Origin: Dechloromonas sp. CZR5
GTDB lineage: Bacteria > Pseudomonadota > Gammaproteobacteria > Burkholderiales > Rhodocyclaceae
Assembly: GCF_008711155.1 (NCBI RefSeq)
Contig: NZ_VUYQ01000001.1
Span: 930,001-994,000 of the forward strand
Direction of reading: 5' to 3'
DNA: 64,000 nucleotides
Shown here: positions 9,101 to 17,486 of the stretch, one piece after another
Numbering within the stretch: the stretch's first letter is position 1
Layout of the letters: each line of letters starts with the position of its first letter
Notes under the pieces: generated by a model
Told to the model about the DNA's origin: nothing
What the model saw: only the letters and a program-made list of their open reading frames with translations
Databases searched by the model: none
Made by a program: the position numbers and the translations under genes

Positions 9101-9865
9101 GCCGGCAATCGCTACGTCAATCGCAACATGGTCGGTGCAGTCGTCGGTGTGCAACCGTTTGGCGGCGAGGGCATGTCGGGTACCGGGCCCAAGGCCGGTG
9201 GACCGCTCTATCTGCCGCGTCTCCTGGCGGCACGTAATCCGGACCCGGCCGTTCTCGGGCTTCATCGTCCGGCGACCGGCAAGGGGCTGCCTGCTCTGGA
9301 GGGCTTTGCCGCCTGGGCATGCGATGCCGGAGAGATCGATCTGCAGGCGCTGTGCCGCGAATATGCGCTACTGACGCCGTGGGGGTGCGAGGCCGATCTG
9401 CCCGGGCCGACCGGTGAAAGCAACCGGCTCGATTTCTCGCCGCGCGGCGAGGTGTTTTGCCTGGCCGACAGCGAGGCCGGCCTGTTGCGCCAGATCGCGG
9501 CCGTCCTGGCAACGGGTAATGCCCCGGTGCTGCTGAGTCCCGCCGACACCACGCCCGGCCTGTATCGTTACGATGCGGTTGCCAAGGCCGTGCTGAGCCG
9601 CCTGCCGGAGACTTTGACAGCGGGATGGCGCAGTGCGGTGTTTGCCGAGGCCAGCCTGGCCGGCGGCGTGCTGCACGAGGGCGATGCCAAGGTCAGGCGC
9701 AGCCTGCAGCAACGGCTGGCAGCCAGCGACGGCCCGCTGGTGTCCGTGGTCATGCCGCTGGAGCAGGGGCGCTACCCCTTGTTCCGCCTGCTGTGCGAGC
9801 ACGTTCAGACGGTTAATACCACCGCTGCGGGGGGCAACGCTTCGCTGATGGCTCAGGCCTTGTAA
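6191..9865 (+). CDS. putA: Bifunctional proline dehydrogenase / glutamate-semialdehyde dehydrogenase PutA
   Basis: Oxidises proline to pyrroline-5-carboxylate (FAD) and then to glutamate (NAD). 1224 residues from the ATG at 6191; an in-frame GTG at 6137 is possible but has no ribosome site. The proline dehydrogenase domain shows RLVKGAYWDSE and the ATHNAHT motif; the aldehyde dehydrogenase domain shows ISPWNFPLAIFTGE, ETGGQNAMIVD and catalytic Cys824 in GQRCSAL. There is no N-terminal ribbon-helix-helix DNA-binding domain as in the ~1320-residue E. coli protein, and a C-terminal extension after ~residue 1010 is present, as in type-B PutA. So it is an enzyme only, and control likely falls to the Lrp-type regulator upstream. 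Confidence 0.96.
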   Translation: MNAPNQPHLRFAERRAEMAAHCRTDESSCVAALTAEYRARPLDEAAIARRAGELVAAVRAQRKTASGVDHLMHEFSLSSQEGIALMCLAEALLRIPDAETMNLLIRDKISKGDWRAHLGQSGSLFVNAATWGLMITGNLVATHREATLGNALSRLIGRGGEPLIRRGVEFAMTLLGQQFVMGESIENALERSRGNLERGFTHSFDMLGEAALTATDAERYGAAYEAAIHAIGKANGQGVVGGDGISVKLSALHPRYVRAQHQRVMDELYPRLFALAALARDYEIGFNIDAEEADRLSISLELVERLAFEPQLQGWEGLGVVVQAYQKRAPLVIAHLADIARQAGRRMMVRLVKGAYWDSEVKRAQVDGQSGYPVFTRKAHTDLSYLVCAGRLLDVADVIYPQFATHNAHTLACVERMAADRGVNDYEFQCLHGMGEALYGNVVGHGDDGLRCRIYAPVGRHETLLPYLVRRLLENGANSSFVNRIVDEKVSIDELVASPLDVVDRWQGQPHPAIPLPADLYGAARRNSSGLDLADDPEIARLGAELAALRECSWEARPLLAHGAGEGGLGEAVFNPADRGDVVGRIYEASEAEVDMALASASAFVAHWADVPVGERARLLRACADKLEGARDELISLCVREAGKSWGNAVAEIREAVDFCRYYAAQIEKLDSPVEAPGVVVCISPWNFPLAIFTGEVIAALAAGSPVIAKPAEQTPLIAALAVRLMHEAGIPTAALQLLPGRGETVGARLTGDVRVRGVIFTGSTEVAQIINRSLAQRPADAPEAFLIAETGGQNAMIVDSSAQPEQVVQDVIASGFDSAGQRCSALRVLCVQEEIADCLIDMLRAAMGELRMGNPADLATDVGPVIDEAARGVLEGHIAAMRQVGHRVHQISLPLGCARGCFVPPTLIEIDRLDQLEREVFGPVVHILRFAARDMLAVVDAINATGYGLTFGMHSRIDESIEAVTGRVRAGNRYVNRNMVGAVVGVQPFGGEGMSGTGPKAGGPLYLPRLLAARNPDPAVLGLHRPATGKGLPALEGFAAWACDAGEIDLQALCREYALLTPWGCEADLPGPTGESNRLDFSPRGEVFCLADSEAGLLRQIAAVLATGNAPVLLSPADTTPGLYRYDAVAKAVLSRLPETLTAGWRSAVFAEASLAGGVLHEGDAKVRRSLQQRLAASDGPLVSVVMPLEQGRYPLFRLLCEHVQTVNTTAAGGNASLMAQAL

Positions 9866-9892
9866 TCGCTGGCGGCAGCGGGGATGACGCGG

Positions 9893-9928
9893 TTTATCCC
9901 CGTTTGCTCTGGGTAAGCCTGTGGATAA
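9893..9928 (+). repeat. 36-bp dyad element with DnaA box, copy 1
   Basis: Begins TTTATCCCCGTTT and ends with the perfect DnaA box TGTGGATAA (9920-9928), with GGGTAAG in between. The outer TTATCC/GGATAA arms are inverted. The same 36-bp layout recurs at 10023 and 23592. Confidence 0.7.
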
Positions 9929-10022
9929 ACACTGAGGTGTTTTTCTAACTTGTTGATCTGAATTGGATTTGCTTGTGCTGCCTCATTTTTGGGCAGTCCG
10001 GGGTGGTGGTGAATAAATGTTC

Positions 10023-10058
10023 TTTATCCCCGTTTCGGTCGGGTAAGTCTGTGGATAA
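10023..10058 (+). repeat. 36-bp dyad element with DnaA box, copy 2
   Basis: Same length and arrangement as copy 1, 94 bp after its end, in the putA/hybrid-kinase gap. Contains CCCCG-N-CGGG inner arms and the DnaA box TGTGGATAA at 10050-10058. Similarity to copy 3 continues a few bases past the box. Confidence 0.7.
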
Positions 10059-10128
10059 GCTCGGGAAAGAAGAGCCAAGTCGCTGAACTGGAAAGAAAAT
10101 CCGGGCTTGCCTAAAAAACAGGCAGCGT

Positions 10129-13100
10129 TCAGTTCTGCTTCCTGGCCTGCCGCTTTTTACGTCGGGCGGCATGCAACTGGGTTTCGATGAGTTCGGCCGG
10201 CAGCGGCTTGGAGAACAGATAACCCTGAAGGAAGTTGCAACCCAGTTGTGCCAGCGTTTCCTGCTGGGCGGCGGTTTCCACTCCCTCGGCGACGACCTTC
10301 ATGCGCAAGCTGTGCGCCAGTGCCATGATTCCCTTGACGATGGCCACGGCATCGTCGTCCTGCGGAATGTCCTGGGTGAACGAGCGGTCGATTTTCAGGA
10401 TATTGGCCGGCAGGTGCTTCAGGTAGGACAGCGAGGAATAGCCGGTACCAAAATCGTCGATCGAGATGTGGATGCCCAGGCTGCGCAATTCACGCAACAG
10501 ATCGATGCTTTCGGCAGCTCGCGCCATCATGACGCTTTCGGTGATTTCCAGGACCAGAGAAGAAGCGGGCAACTCACTCTCGTTCAGCGCACTGAGAATG
10601 ATATTGCGCAGGTCGGGCTGCTCCAGTTGCTTCGATGACAGGTTGATCGCCACGTACAGGTCGGCGATGCCGTTGTCCAGCCAGGCCTTGGCCTGCTGGC
10701 AGGCATTGCGCAGGACGCGTTCGCCAAGCGGCAGGATGAGGCCGGTTTCTTCGGCGATCGGAATGAACTCGGCGGGCGAGACGACACCCCGCTCGGGATG
10801 CAGCCAGCGGACCAGTGCCTCTACCCCGGTAATTCTGCCGCCGACCGTTTCGACAACCGGCTGGTAGAAGACCGTGATTTCGTCGCGTTCGAGCGCCCGC
10901 CGCAGGTCGGCCTCCATTTTCAGACGGCCGGACATGGCGGATTCCATCGCTGCTTCGTAGTAGCAGAAACCGCTGCCGCTGCTCTTGGCGCGATACATTG
11001 CGGTATCGGCATGGCGCAGCAGGCGGTTGATGTCCGGTCCATCCTGCGGGTAGAGCGCGATGCCGACGCTGGCGGTGACGACGATTTCCTGGCCGTCGAT
11101 GATCAAGGGTGCCGAGACGGTGCGGCAGATGTTCTGGGCGACGCTGGCTGCGACGGCCGCATTGGGCAGGTCGTCGAGCAGTACGGTGAATTCGTCGCCA
11201 CCCAGGCGGGCCACGCAGTCGTCGGAACGCACGCATCCCTTGAGGCGCTGGGCCATGGTGGCCAGCAGTTTGTCGCCCACTTCGTGGCCGAGGGTGTCGT
11301 TGATGAACTTGAAGCGGTCGAGATCCAGGAACAGTATGCCGAGCATGCTGGCATTGCCTTCCGCATGCTCGATGGCCCGGGTCAGGAAATCCATGAACAG
11401 CAGGCGGTTGGGCAGGCCGGTCAGCGTGTCGTTGTAGGCGAGATGGCGAACATGGCGCTCGGCCCGGGTGGCATCGATGATGCGGCGAACCCGCTGATTG
11501 ACCACCGAGAGATGAATGGGCTTGGGGATGAAATCACTGGCCCCGGCTTCGAAGGCACGTTCGATCGACTGCCGGTCTTCGAGCGCGGTGATCATCAGGA
11601 TGGGAATGTCCTTCCAGCGCGGGTGGCGCTTGAGCGCCGTGCAGGCGGCAAAACCGTCCATCACCGGCATCAGCGCGTCCATCAGGATGGCGTCGGCGGT
11701 GTTGTACTCCAGCCAGTCGATGACTTCGCTGCCGTCGCCCGCTTCCGCCACCCGGAAGCCGCTCCGGTACAAGGCGTGGCGCAGGGCCGACCGGGTGCTG
11801 CGGTCGTCGTCGACGACGAGGACGAGCGGCGCATCGTCGCGTACCGGTGGCAAGGTCGCCGTCGGTTCATCCAGTTCGGCCATCAGGGCCGGTTCGATGA
11901 CGGCGAATTCGGTGCGCAGGCGCAGCAGCAGTTCGCTTGCCTCGCTCAGCGTGCCGGCTTCGGCCTGCAACTCCATCTCACGGGCAACGCCGGCCATGGC
12001 CGTCGCTCCCAGGTTGCTCGCGGCGCCCTTGATGATGTGGGAGATGTTGCGCAGCGTTGTTGCATCGCCCTGCGCAATACCGTTTTCCAACTCGATCAGA
12101 TAGTTCGGGACGTCTTCGAGGAAAGGACGGATGGCCTCGCTGACCGAGGTGCCAAGTATCTCTCTCAGGCGTTTGAGCACCATGGTGTCGAGCGGCGAAT
12201 TGCCGTCGGCCGAGTCTTGCGCTGCATTGGCCAGCGGCAAATGGTCGGCATGCCAGTTGAGCCATTGCCCCAGGCGGGAAGCGAGGGTATCCAGGGTCAG
12301 CGGTTTGGGCAGGTGGTCGTCCATGCCGGCCATCTTGCAGCACTCGATGTCGTCCGGCAGGGTGTTGGCGGTCATGGCGATGATCGGTATGCGGCGGGGG
12401 CTGCCCGATTCCTGGCTGCGAATCGCTGCGGTGGCCTGGAAACCATCCATTTCCGGCATCGAGCAATCCATCAGGATCAGATCCCACTCGCCTTTCCGCC
12501 AGGCTGCCACGGCTTCGATGCCATTCCTGGCAATCTCGCAGGTGCAGCCGAGCATGCGTAACATGCCGGCGGCGACCAACTGGTTGGTGGCGTTGTCTTC
12601 GGCAATCAGGATGCGGCCGCTGCGGCTGGGCAGCCGGTCGTTGTCCGGCTGCCGAAGCGGTACCGAGTTGCTGCGGATACACGGCGTGGTGAACCAGAAG
12701 TTGCTGCCTTCGCCCGGTGCGCCTTCGACGCCGATTTCGCCGCCAAGCAGGTGGGCGATCTGCTTGCAAATGGAGAGTCCCAGGCCGCTGCCGCCGTAGC
12801 GCCGGGTGGTCGAGGTATCGGCCTGGGTGAAGGAATCGAAAATGACCGACTGCAATTCCTTGGCGATGCCGATGCCGGTATCGCGGACGCTGAAGCGCAA
12901 CTGCCGGTCTGCGTCTATGCACTCGACGGTCACCGTGACCGACCCCTGCTCGGTGAATTTGAGCGCATTGCCCAACAGATTGATCAATACCTGGCGGATA
13001 CGGTCGGGGTCGCCGGTCAGGACCGGCGGAACGTCGGGCGCCACGCTGTCGGTCAGGACGATATTCTTCTGCACGGCTTGCGTGCGGAACATATTCATCA

Positions 13101-14163
13101 CGCCATCGAGCATTGGCTGTATCTGGAAATCGGAAGCATCGACCTCCATCCGGCCGGCTTCCAGGCGCGAAAAATCGAGAATGTTGTTGATCAGTTCGAG
13201 CAGGTATTGCGAAGAATCCCAGGCCAGACCCAGCAATTCCTGCTGTTCGCGATTCATTCGGCTCAATTTCAGCATGTCGAGGGTGCCAATGACGCCATTC
13301 AGCGGCGTACGGATTTCGTGGCTGATCGTCGCCGCGAAATCGGCCTTCAGCTTGGCAAAGCGGAGTGCGCTGTCGCGGGCGGTGCGCAGCTCCTGTTCGC
13401 GTTGTTCGAGGGCTTCCAGCATGCTGTTGAAGGCATGGGCCATGTCGGCGACGTCTTGCGGACCGGACAGGTCGGCGCGTAGCCCGATTTCGCCTTTCTC
13501 GGCACGTGCCATGGTGTCCGACAGATTGGCCAGCGGCCGGGTCAGGCGCCGGGCGAGCGGGCGGAGGGCGAGGACGAAGAGTGCGGCGAAGGCGATCCCC
13601 GCCGCGAAATTGATGATGAAAACTTCCCGGACCAGCGTTTTCAGCGTTGCCTTGCTCTGTTCAATGATGACGAAACCGAGCAGCATGTCCTTGCGTTCGG
13701 TCGCTTCGAACTGGGTGTCGGGGCCGGAAACCGACCAGACTGGTCCCACAAAGCGCCAGCCGGCGGTGCTTTCAGCATCCAGGTAAGGGTCGTGTACATC
13801 CGGCTGCGGGATTTGCTGGCTGGCATCGATGCTGGGATTTCCCTTTTCGAGCAGGATGCGGCCATCGGCGTAGCGGATTTCTATCCGGGTCACATCTGGG
13901 AAAGCCGACGTAGCGGCCAGCGCTTCGGAAACGTTTTCCGTCGAGCCGAAAGCCAAGGCCAGCCGGCTTTGCGAAGCAAGGTTCCGGGTGATGCGCAAGC
14001 CGTCGTCCAGTTTGCCGTCATGAAGCTGGCGGCTACCTTGCCAGGATGTGATCAGGGCAGCGAGCAGCGAAGCACAGACGACGCCGACCGAAAACAGGAT
14101 GGCCAGCTGGCTGCGAAAGGAGGTTTTCCTGAAGCGCTGCGGCAAGCCCGACAACCAAGCCAT
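10129..14163 (-). CDS. Hybrid sensor kinase with Hpt, two receivers and C-terminal GGDEF-EAL
   Basis: 1344 residues. In order: TM helix (~20-41), periplasmic sensor, TM helix (~182-201), HAMP (~203-255), HisKA with phospho-His282 (SHEIRTP), HATPase (N, G boxes to ~495), receiver 1 (~517-635, Asp566), Hpt with His709, receiver 2 (~780-898, Asp829), GGDEF (GGDEF intact at 988-992) and EAL (EAL at 1115-1117, with DFGTGYSS later). So one polypeptide carries a complete phosphorelay and both cyclic-di-GMP synthesis and hydrolysis modules. Seven bases after the gene for an ABC-type binding protein, in an operon with a TonB receptor, so ligand uptake or sensing may set c-di-GMP levels. Domain calls are from motifs; the signal is unknown. 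Confidence 0.93.
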   Translation of the reverse strand: MAWLSGLPQRFRKTSFRSQLAILFSVGVVCASLLAALITSWQGSRQLHDGKLDDGLRITRNLASQSRLALAFGSTENVSEALAATSAFPDVTRIEIRYADGRILLEKGNPSIDASQQIPQPDVHDPYLDAESTAGWRFVGPVWSVSGPDTQFEATERKDMLLGFVIIEQSKATLKTLVREVFIINFAAGIAFAALFVLALRPLARRLTRPLANLSDTMARAEKGEIGLRADLSGPQDVADMAHAFNSMLEALEQREQELRTARDSALRFAKLKADFAATISHEIRTPLNGVIGTLDMLKLSRMNREQQELLGLAWDSSQYLLELINNILDFSRLEAGRMEVDASDFQIQPMLDGVMNMFRTQAVQKNIVLTDSVAPDVPPVLTGDPDRIRQVLINLLGNALKFTEQGSVTVTVECIDADRQLRFSVRDTGIGIAKELQSVIFDSFTQADTSTTRRYGGSGLGLSICKQIAHLLGGEIGVEGAPGEGSNFWFTTPCIRSNSVPLRQPDNDRLPSRSGRILIAEDNATNQLVAAGMLRMLGCTCEIARNGIEAVAAWRKGEWDLILMDCSMPEMDGFQATAAIRSQESGSPRRIPIIAMTANTLPDDIECCKMAGMDDHLPKPLTLDTLASRLGQWLNWHADHLPLANAAQDSADGNSPLDTMVLKRLREILGTSVSEAIRPFLEDVPNYLIELENGIAQGDATTLRNISHIIKGAASNLGATAMAGVAREMELQAEAGTLSEASELLLRLRTEFAVIEPALMAELDEPTATLPPVRDDAPLVLVVDDDRSTRSALRHALYRSGFRVAEAGDGSEVIDWLEYNTADAILMDALMPVMDGFAACTALKRHPRWKDIPILMITALEDRQSIERAFEAGASDFIPKPIHLSVVNQRVRRIIDATRAERHVRHLAYNDTLTGLPNRLLFMDFLTRAIEHAEGNASMLGILFLDLDRFKFINDTLGHEVGDKLLATMAQRLKGCVRSDDCVARLGGDEFTVLLDDLPNAAVAASVAQNICRTVSAPLIIDGQEIVVTASVGIALYPQDGPDINRLLRHADTAMYRAKSSGSGFCYYEAAMESAMSGRLKMEADLRRALERDEITVFYQPVVETVGGRITGVEALVRWLHPERGVVSPAEFIPIAEETGLILPLGERVLRNACQQAKAWLDNGIADLYVAINLSSKQLEQPDLRNIILSALNESELPASSLVLEITESVMMARAAESIDLLRELRSLGIHISIDDFGTGYSSLSYLKHLPANILKIDRSFTQDIPQDDDAVAIVKGIMALAHSLRMKVVAEGVETAAQQETLAQLGCNFLQGYLFSKPLPAELIETQLHAARRKKRQARKQN

Positions 14164-14170
14164 AGCGTAC

Positions 14171-15316
14171 TTATTGTTCCGGGAAAAGGAGATCGAAGCC
14201 CTGTTGCTGGGCTTTCGAGGGGGTCAGGCCGAGATGGCTGGCTGTCCGCGTATTGAACGCGGTCAACACGTCGCGCAGCGGCAATACGCCGCGCGCCACG
14301 GGGCTGCCGCTTGCCATGCCGAGGGCTGAGCTGGCCAGGTTGCGGCCCAGTTCCACGTTGTTGGGGTACAGGGCAAACAGGGCTCCCCGCTTGACGTGGG
14401 AAACGTTGCTGGAAAATACCGGAATGCCTTTGGACCACGATTCCTGCAGCACCAGCGGCAGGACCATCGATTCGTCGACCGTGGCGCTGTCTTGCGGCAG
14501 CCAGAGCGCGTCGCGCTTCGCATCGGCGTGGGCGAAGATGTTCTGGTAGATCGTCAGGGCGCTCTTCAGGTCGCCGGCTTCCTGGGTAACCAGTTCGATG
14601 CCCTGGCTGCGCGCGGCGTCCTTGGCGAGTTTGATCAGCCAGGCATTCTGGCGCGGTTCGTAGACGACGAAGACGCGCTGGGTCTTGGGTGAGAGGGCCT
14701 TCAGGCGTGAGAACAGCAGCGCAGGATCGGGGGCCAGGCTGAGAATCGCGCTGGTTCGGACCTCGGTGTCGGGTACGGAAACCACACCGCTGGCAATGAC
14801 GCCGAATTCCTTGTCGAGCGCACTGGCGGCCTTCAGGCCATTGCGGCCGAGGGCGATGACGACACGGATATCCTGCCGCTTCAGTTCGCCGGAAATCGTC
14901 TGGGCGTTGAAACTGCTGCCCACTGCGTAGCTGCTGACCTTGGTCTGGGTGCTTTCCTCGATTCCCTCAATGATCTTTGAAAAAACACTGCGATAAGGCT
15001 CGCCGATATCCGGGTAAAGCACGGCGATCGGCCCGATGTTGCCGCCTGCGGCGGCCAGCCGGATGGGACCGCCGCGCTGTGCATTGGCCTGCAGTAGCTG
15101 GCTGAGGCGGGGTTCTTCGAAATCTTTCAGGGTCAAGCGGATGATTTCGACCCCCGGTGTGTTTTCTATGCCACCGAGCAGGCTGGCAAAATTGGTCGGG
15201 CCGGCATCGTCCGTTTCGGCAAAGATCACGGCGATGCGCGTGATGCCAGCTTCCGCCTGGAGGGTACAGGCGACCAGCAGGAGCGTCAGGAAATGGCGGA
15301 GAAAACGCAATGTCAT
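14171..15316 (-). CDS. Periplasmic ABC-type substrate-binding protein (PF04392-like)
   Basis: 381 residues with a signal peptide (hydrophobic core to about residue 20, Ala-Glu-Ala cleavage region). The body follows the two-lobed ABC_sub_bind pattern (VVIALGRNGLKAA, RVFVVYEPRQNAWLIKLAK, ALWLPQDS, GIPVFSSN). No permease or ATPase is nearby; instead it lies 7 nt from both a TonB receptor and a sensor kinase. It is more likely a ligand-presenting partner of the kinase than part of an importer; this is inference from context. Confidence 0.8.
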   Translation of the reverse strand: MTLRFLRHFLTLLLVACTLQAEAGITRIAVIFAETDDAGPTNFASLLGGIENTPGVEIIRLTLKDFEEPRLSQLLQANAQRGGPIRLAAAGGNIGPIAVLYPDIGEPYRSVFSKIIEGIEESTQTKVSSYAVGSSFNAQTISGELKRQDIRVVIALGRNGLKAASALDKEFGVIASGVVSVPDTEVRTSAILSLAPDPALLFSRLKALSPKTQRVFVVYEPRQNAWLIKLAKDAARSQGIELVTQEAGDLKSALTIYQNIFAHADAKRDALWLPQDSATVDESMVLPLVLQESWSKGIPVFSSNVSHVKRGALFALYPNNVELGRNLASSALGMASGSPVARGVLPLRDVLTAFNTRTASHLGLTPSKAQQQGFDLLFPEQ

Positions 15317-15323
15317 TTCGGGA

Positions 15324-17402
15324 TTATAGGCTGTAACGGGCCTGAAGCCAGACTGTACGGCGCGGCATTGGCAGATCGTGGATGATGCCGGTGCTCGATG
15401 TCAGATCGATCTTGGACGGTTCTCGGATATCGGCATTGAACAGGTTGAATACCGAGGCGGAAAAATCCCATCCGGTTTTCTGCCGGCCGGTGCGCAAGGT
15501 CAGGTCTACCGACGTGTAGTCGGGAATCTGCGGCCGGTTGTCGCCAGCAGGCCGTGCCCGGTCGGCGACATAATTGACCTGGCCGCTCAGGCGCCAGTCC
15601 GAGTAGAGGCGCCAGTCGGCGCGGGTGTAGATATGGTGGCGCGGGGCGTAGCCGGCGTCCCGTTGCGTTGTCTGGTCGATGTTGCGCTGATAGGCGTAGT
15701 ACCCGCTCAGGCGCAGGCTGCTGGAAGCATCCCATAGAATTTCGAGTTCGCCGCCGTTGCCTTTTTGCTTGCCGGTATTCCGATAGGTAACGCCCGATTG
15801 ATTGATGATGTCGGATATATCGTGGTGGAAAACACTGACGGTGGCTTGCAAGTCGTGGCTGGCTTGCCAGGTTACTGCCGCTTCGAGTGTCTTAATCTTT
15901 TCCGGCATCAGAGACGGGTTGCCGAGTGCCACTGGGTTGCCTGTGGCATATTCCTCGACGAATGACGGTGCGCGGAAAGCCGTGCCGTACATCAATTTGG
16001 CGGTGAGGTCCTGACTGGCTTCCCAGACCAGGGCCAGGCGCGGATTGGTGGTGCTGCCGAAATCGGAATAGGCGTCGTAGCGCAGGCCGGTGGTCAGCGT
16101 CCAGGCGCGGGCAAAGCTCCACTCATCCTGTACATACAGGTAATCGACATTGCGCTTGTGGGGGGAAAGGTAGAGGTTGGCGCCGCTCGCCGAATACATC
16201 GGCAAGGGGGTCGGCAGCGGTCCTGGTATCTGCGTGAAATTCTTGGTTTCCCTGGTTTTGTAGATTTCCAGGCGATCATGGCCGAAGCCGAAACGGATGC
16301 GGTGGTCGGCAAAGCCGGTATAGATGCTGGTGGCCGAAAAGCGGGCTTGGCGTTCCCATTTGTCTGGATCGCCGACCATGCCGTCGGGGAAGGTGCCAAA
16401 GAAGGCTCCGCGCGGGAACAGCATGGCCGGCGTGGTGATCTCGTTGGCCAGGTTCATGAAGGAACCTTGCACGGTGAGACTGAGGTCGCGGGCGAAATTG
16501 GCATCGCTCCAGGTAAGGTCAGTCGTGAAGCGTTCGCTGCGAAAACGACCATTCGGATCGAGGGCGCCAGCGAGCCCGACACCGAACCCGCCGTTGTTGC
16601 GCAGCGTGTAGCCGGTCCGCCAGCGTAGCCGGCCGTAGCCGAGATCGAGTTGGGCATCGATATCATCATGGCTCATATTGACCGAACCGGGTGCCAGCGA
16701 AGCGGCGGGTCCTGCCCATAGTTTGTCGATCCCGGTCTGGGCGTCCTCGCTGATGGTGCGGCGCTGTCCGTCGGTGCTCCCGAACTTCAGGTAGCCGGCA
16801 ATTTCGAGATCGCCGACGCGGCTGCCATGCTGGAGCCAGGTGTCCCAGGTGTTGAAGGAGCCAGCGCGCACGCCGAATGAAGTGCCGCCAATTTCACCGG
16901 CTGTCTTGGTGATGATGTTGATCGTCCCCGAAAAGGCATCGGCGCCGTAGAGAGCAGACCCGGGGCCGCGGATGACTTCGATGCGCGAGATGTTTTCGAC
17001 GGGCAGGGCGACTGGCATGTCGTTGCGGTTGCCTTGGTAGACGCTGGTCATCGGAATACCGTTCACCATCATCAGAACATGTGGATTCGATTCGGTGAGA
17101 ATGCCACGTATGCTGTAAGTGGCTCCATAAGCAAGTGTGGAGCGCGAAACATGCATGCCGGGAACCGACTCCAGCGCCTCGTCTACGGTTTTTGCGCCCA
17201 TGTTGGCAATATCTTCGGCCGTGATGACGGTGGCGACCGAAGGTGCCTTGCTGATGTGCTGGCGAGTACCGGTAGCAATGGTTACGAAATTTTTGTCGCC
17301 GTAGACCAGCGCAAGATCCTCTTCCTCGACCAGCGATTGGGCCAGCACAAAACTGGTGCTGCCAGCAAGCAGGAGGCCGGAAAGCAGACGGGCATGAAAC
17401 AT
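15324..17402 (-). CDS. TonB-dependent outer-membrane receptor
   Basis: 692 residues from the ATG at 17402, which follows a GGGGGA site and begins a signal peptide ending in Val-Leu-Ala-Gln. The frame is open further upstream but without a signal sequence. The plug domain is clear (SVATVITAEDI, VDEALESVPGMHVS, RIEVIRGPGSALYGADAFSG), followed by a beta-barrel that ends in an aromatic-rich strand (WLQARYSL). Similar to colicin/siderophore or cobalamin-type receptors; the ligand cannot be assigned. First gene of the operon with the binding protein and the hybrid kinase. Confidence 0.9.
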   Translation of the reverse strand: MFHARLLSGLLLAGSTSFVLAQSLVEEEDLALVYGDKNFVTIATGTRQHISKAPSVATVITAEDIANMGAKTVDEALESVPGMHVSRSTLAYGATYSIRGILTESNPHVLMMVNGIPMTSVYQGNRNDMPVALPVENISRIEVIRGPGSALYGADAFSGTINIITKTAGEIGGTSFGVRAGSFNTWDTWLQHGSRVGDLEIAGYLKFGSTDGQRRTISEDAQTGIDKLWAGPAASLAPGSVNMSHDDIDAQLDLGYGRLRWRTGYTLRNNGGFGVGLAGALDPNGRFRSERFTTDLTWSDANFARDLSLTVQGSFMNLANEITTPAMLFPRGAFFGTFPDGMVGDPDKWERQARFSATSIYTGFADHRIRFGFGHDRLEIYKTRETKNFTQIPGPLPTPLPMYSASGANLYLSPHKRNVDYLYVQDEWSFARAWTLTTGLRYDAYSDFGSTTNPRLALVWEASQDLTAKLMYGTAFRAPSFVEEYATGNPVALGNPSLMPEKIKTLEAAVTWQASHDLQATVSVFHHDISDIINQSGVTYRNTGKQKGNGGELEILWDASSSLRLSGYYAYQRNIDQTTQRDAGYAPRHHIYTRADWRLYSDWRLSGQVNYVADRARPAGDNRPQIPDYTSVDLTLRTGRQKTGWDFSASVFNLFNADIREPSKIDLTSSTGIIHDLPMPRRTVWLQARYSL

Positions 17403-17486
17403 GGTAAATCCCCCAGGTCCGATTTCTTTTTTTAAATTTTTGACGAATCTAAAGGAAAGCCCGCGCCTTGGCAATGAAAAGGGATG

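Noticed and set aside
7124-9265. 713-codon open frame on the minus strand inside putA
   Set aside because: Shadow of putA codon bias; no ribosome site or domain features.
9893-10058. A replication origin at the paired DnaA-box elements
   Set aside because: Only two boxes in the gap, no A/T-rich unwinding region and no dnaA, dnaN or parA genes nearby; the third copy 13.5 kb away argues for a dispersed repeat.
10798-12561. 587-codon open frame on the plus strand opposite the hybrid kinase
   Set aside because: Antisense to well-conserved receiver, Hpt and GGDEF domains; low-complexity composition.
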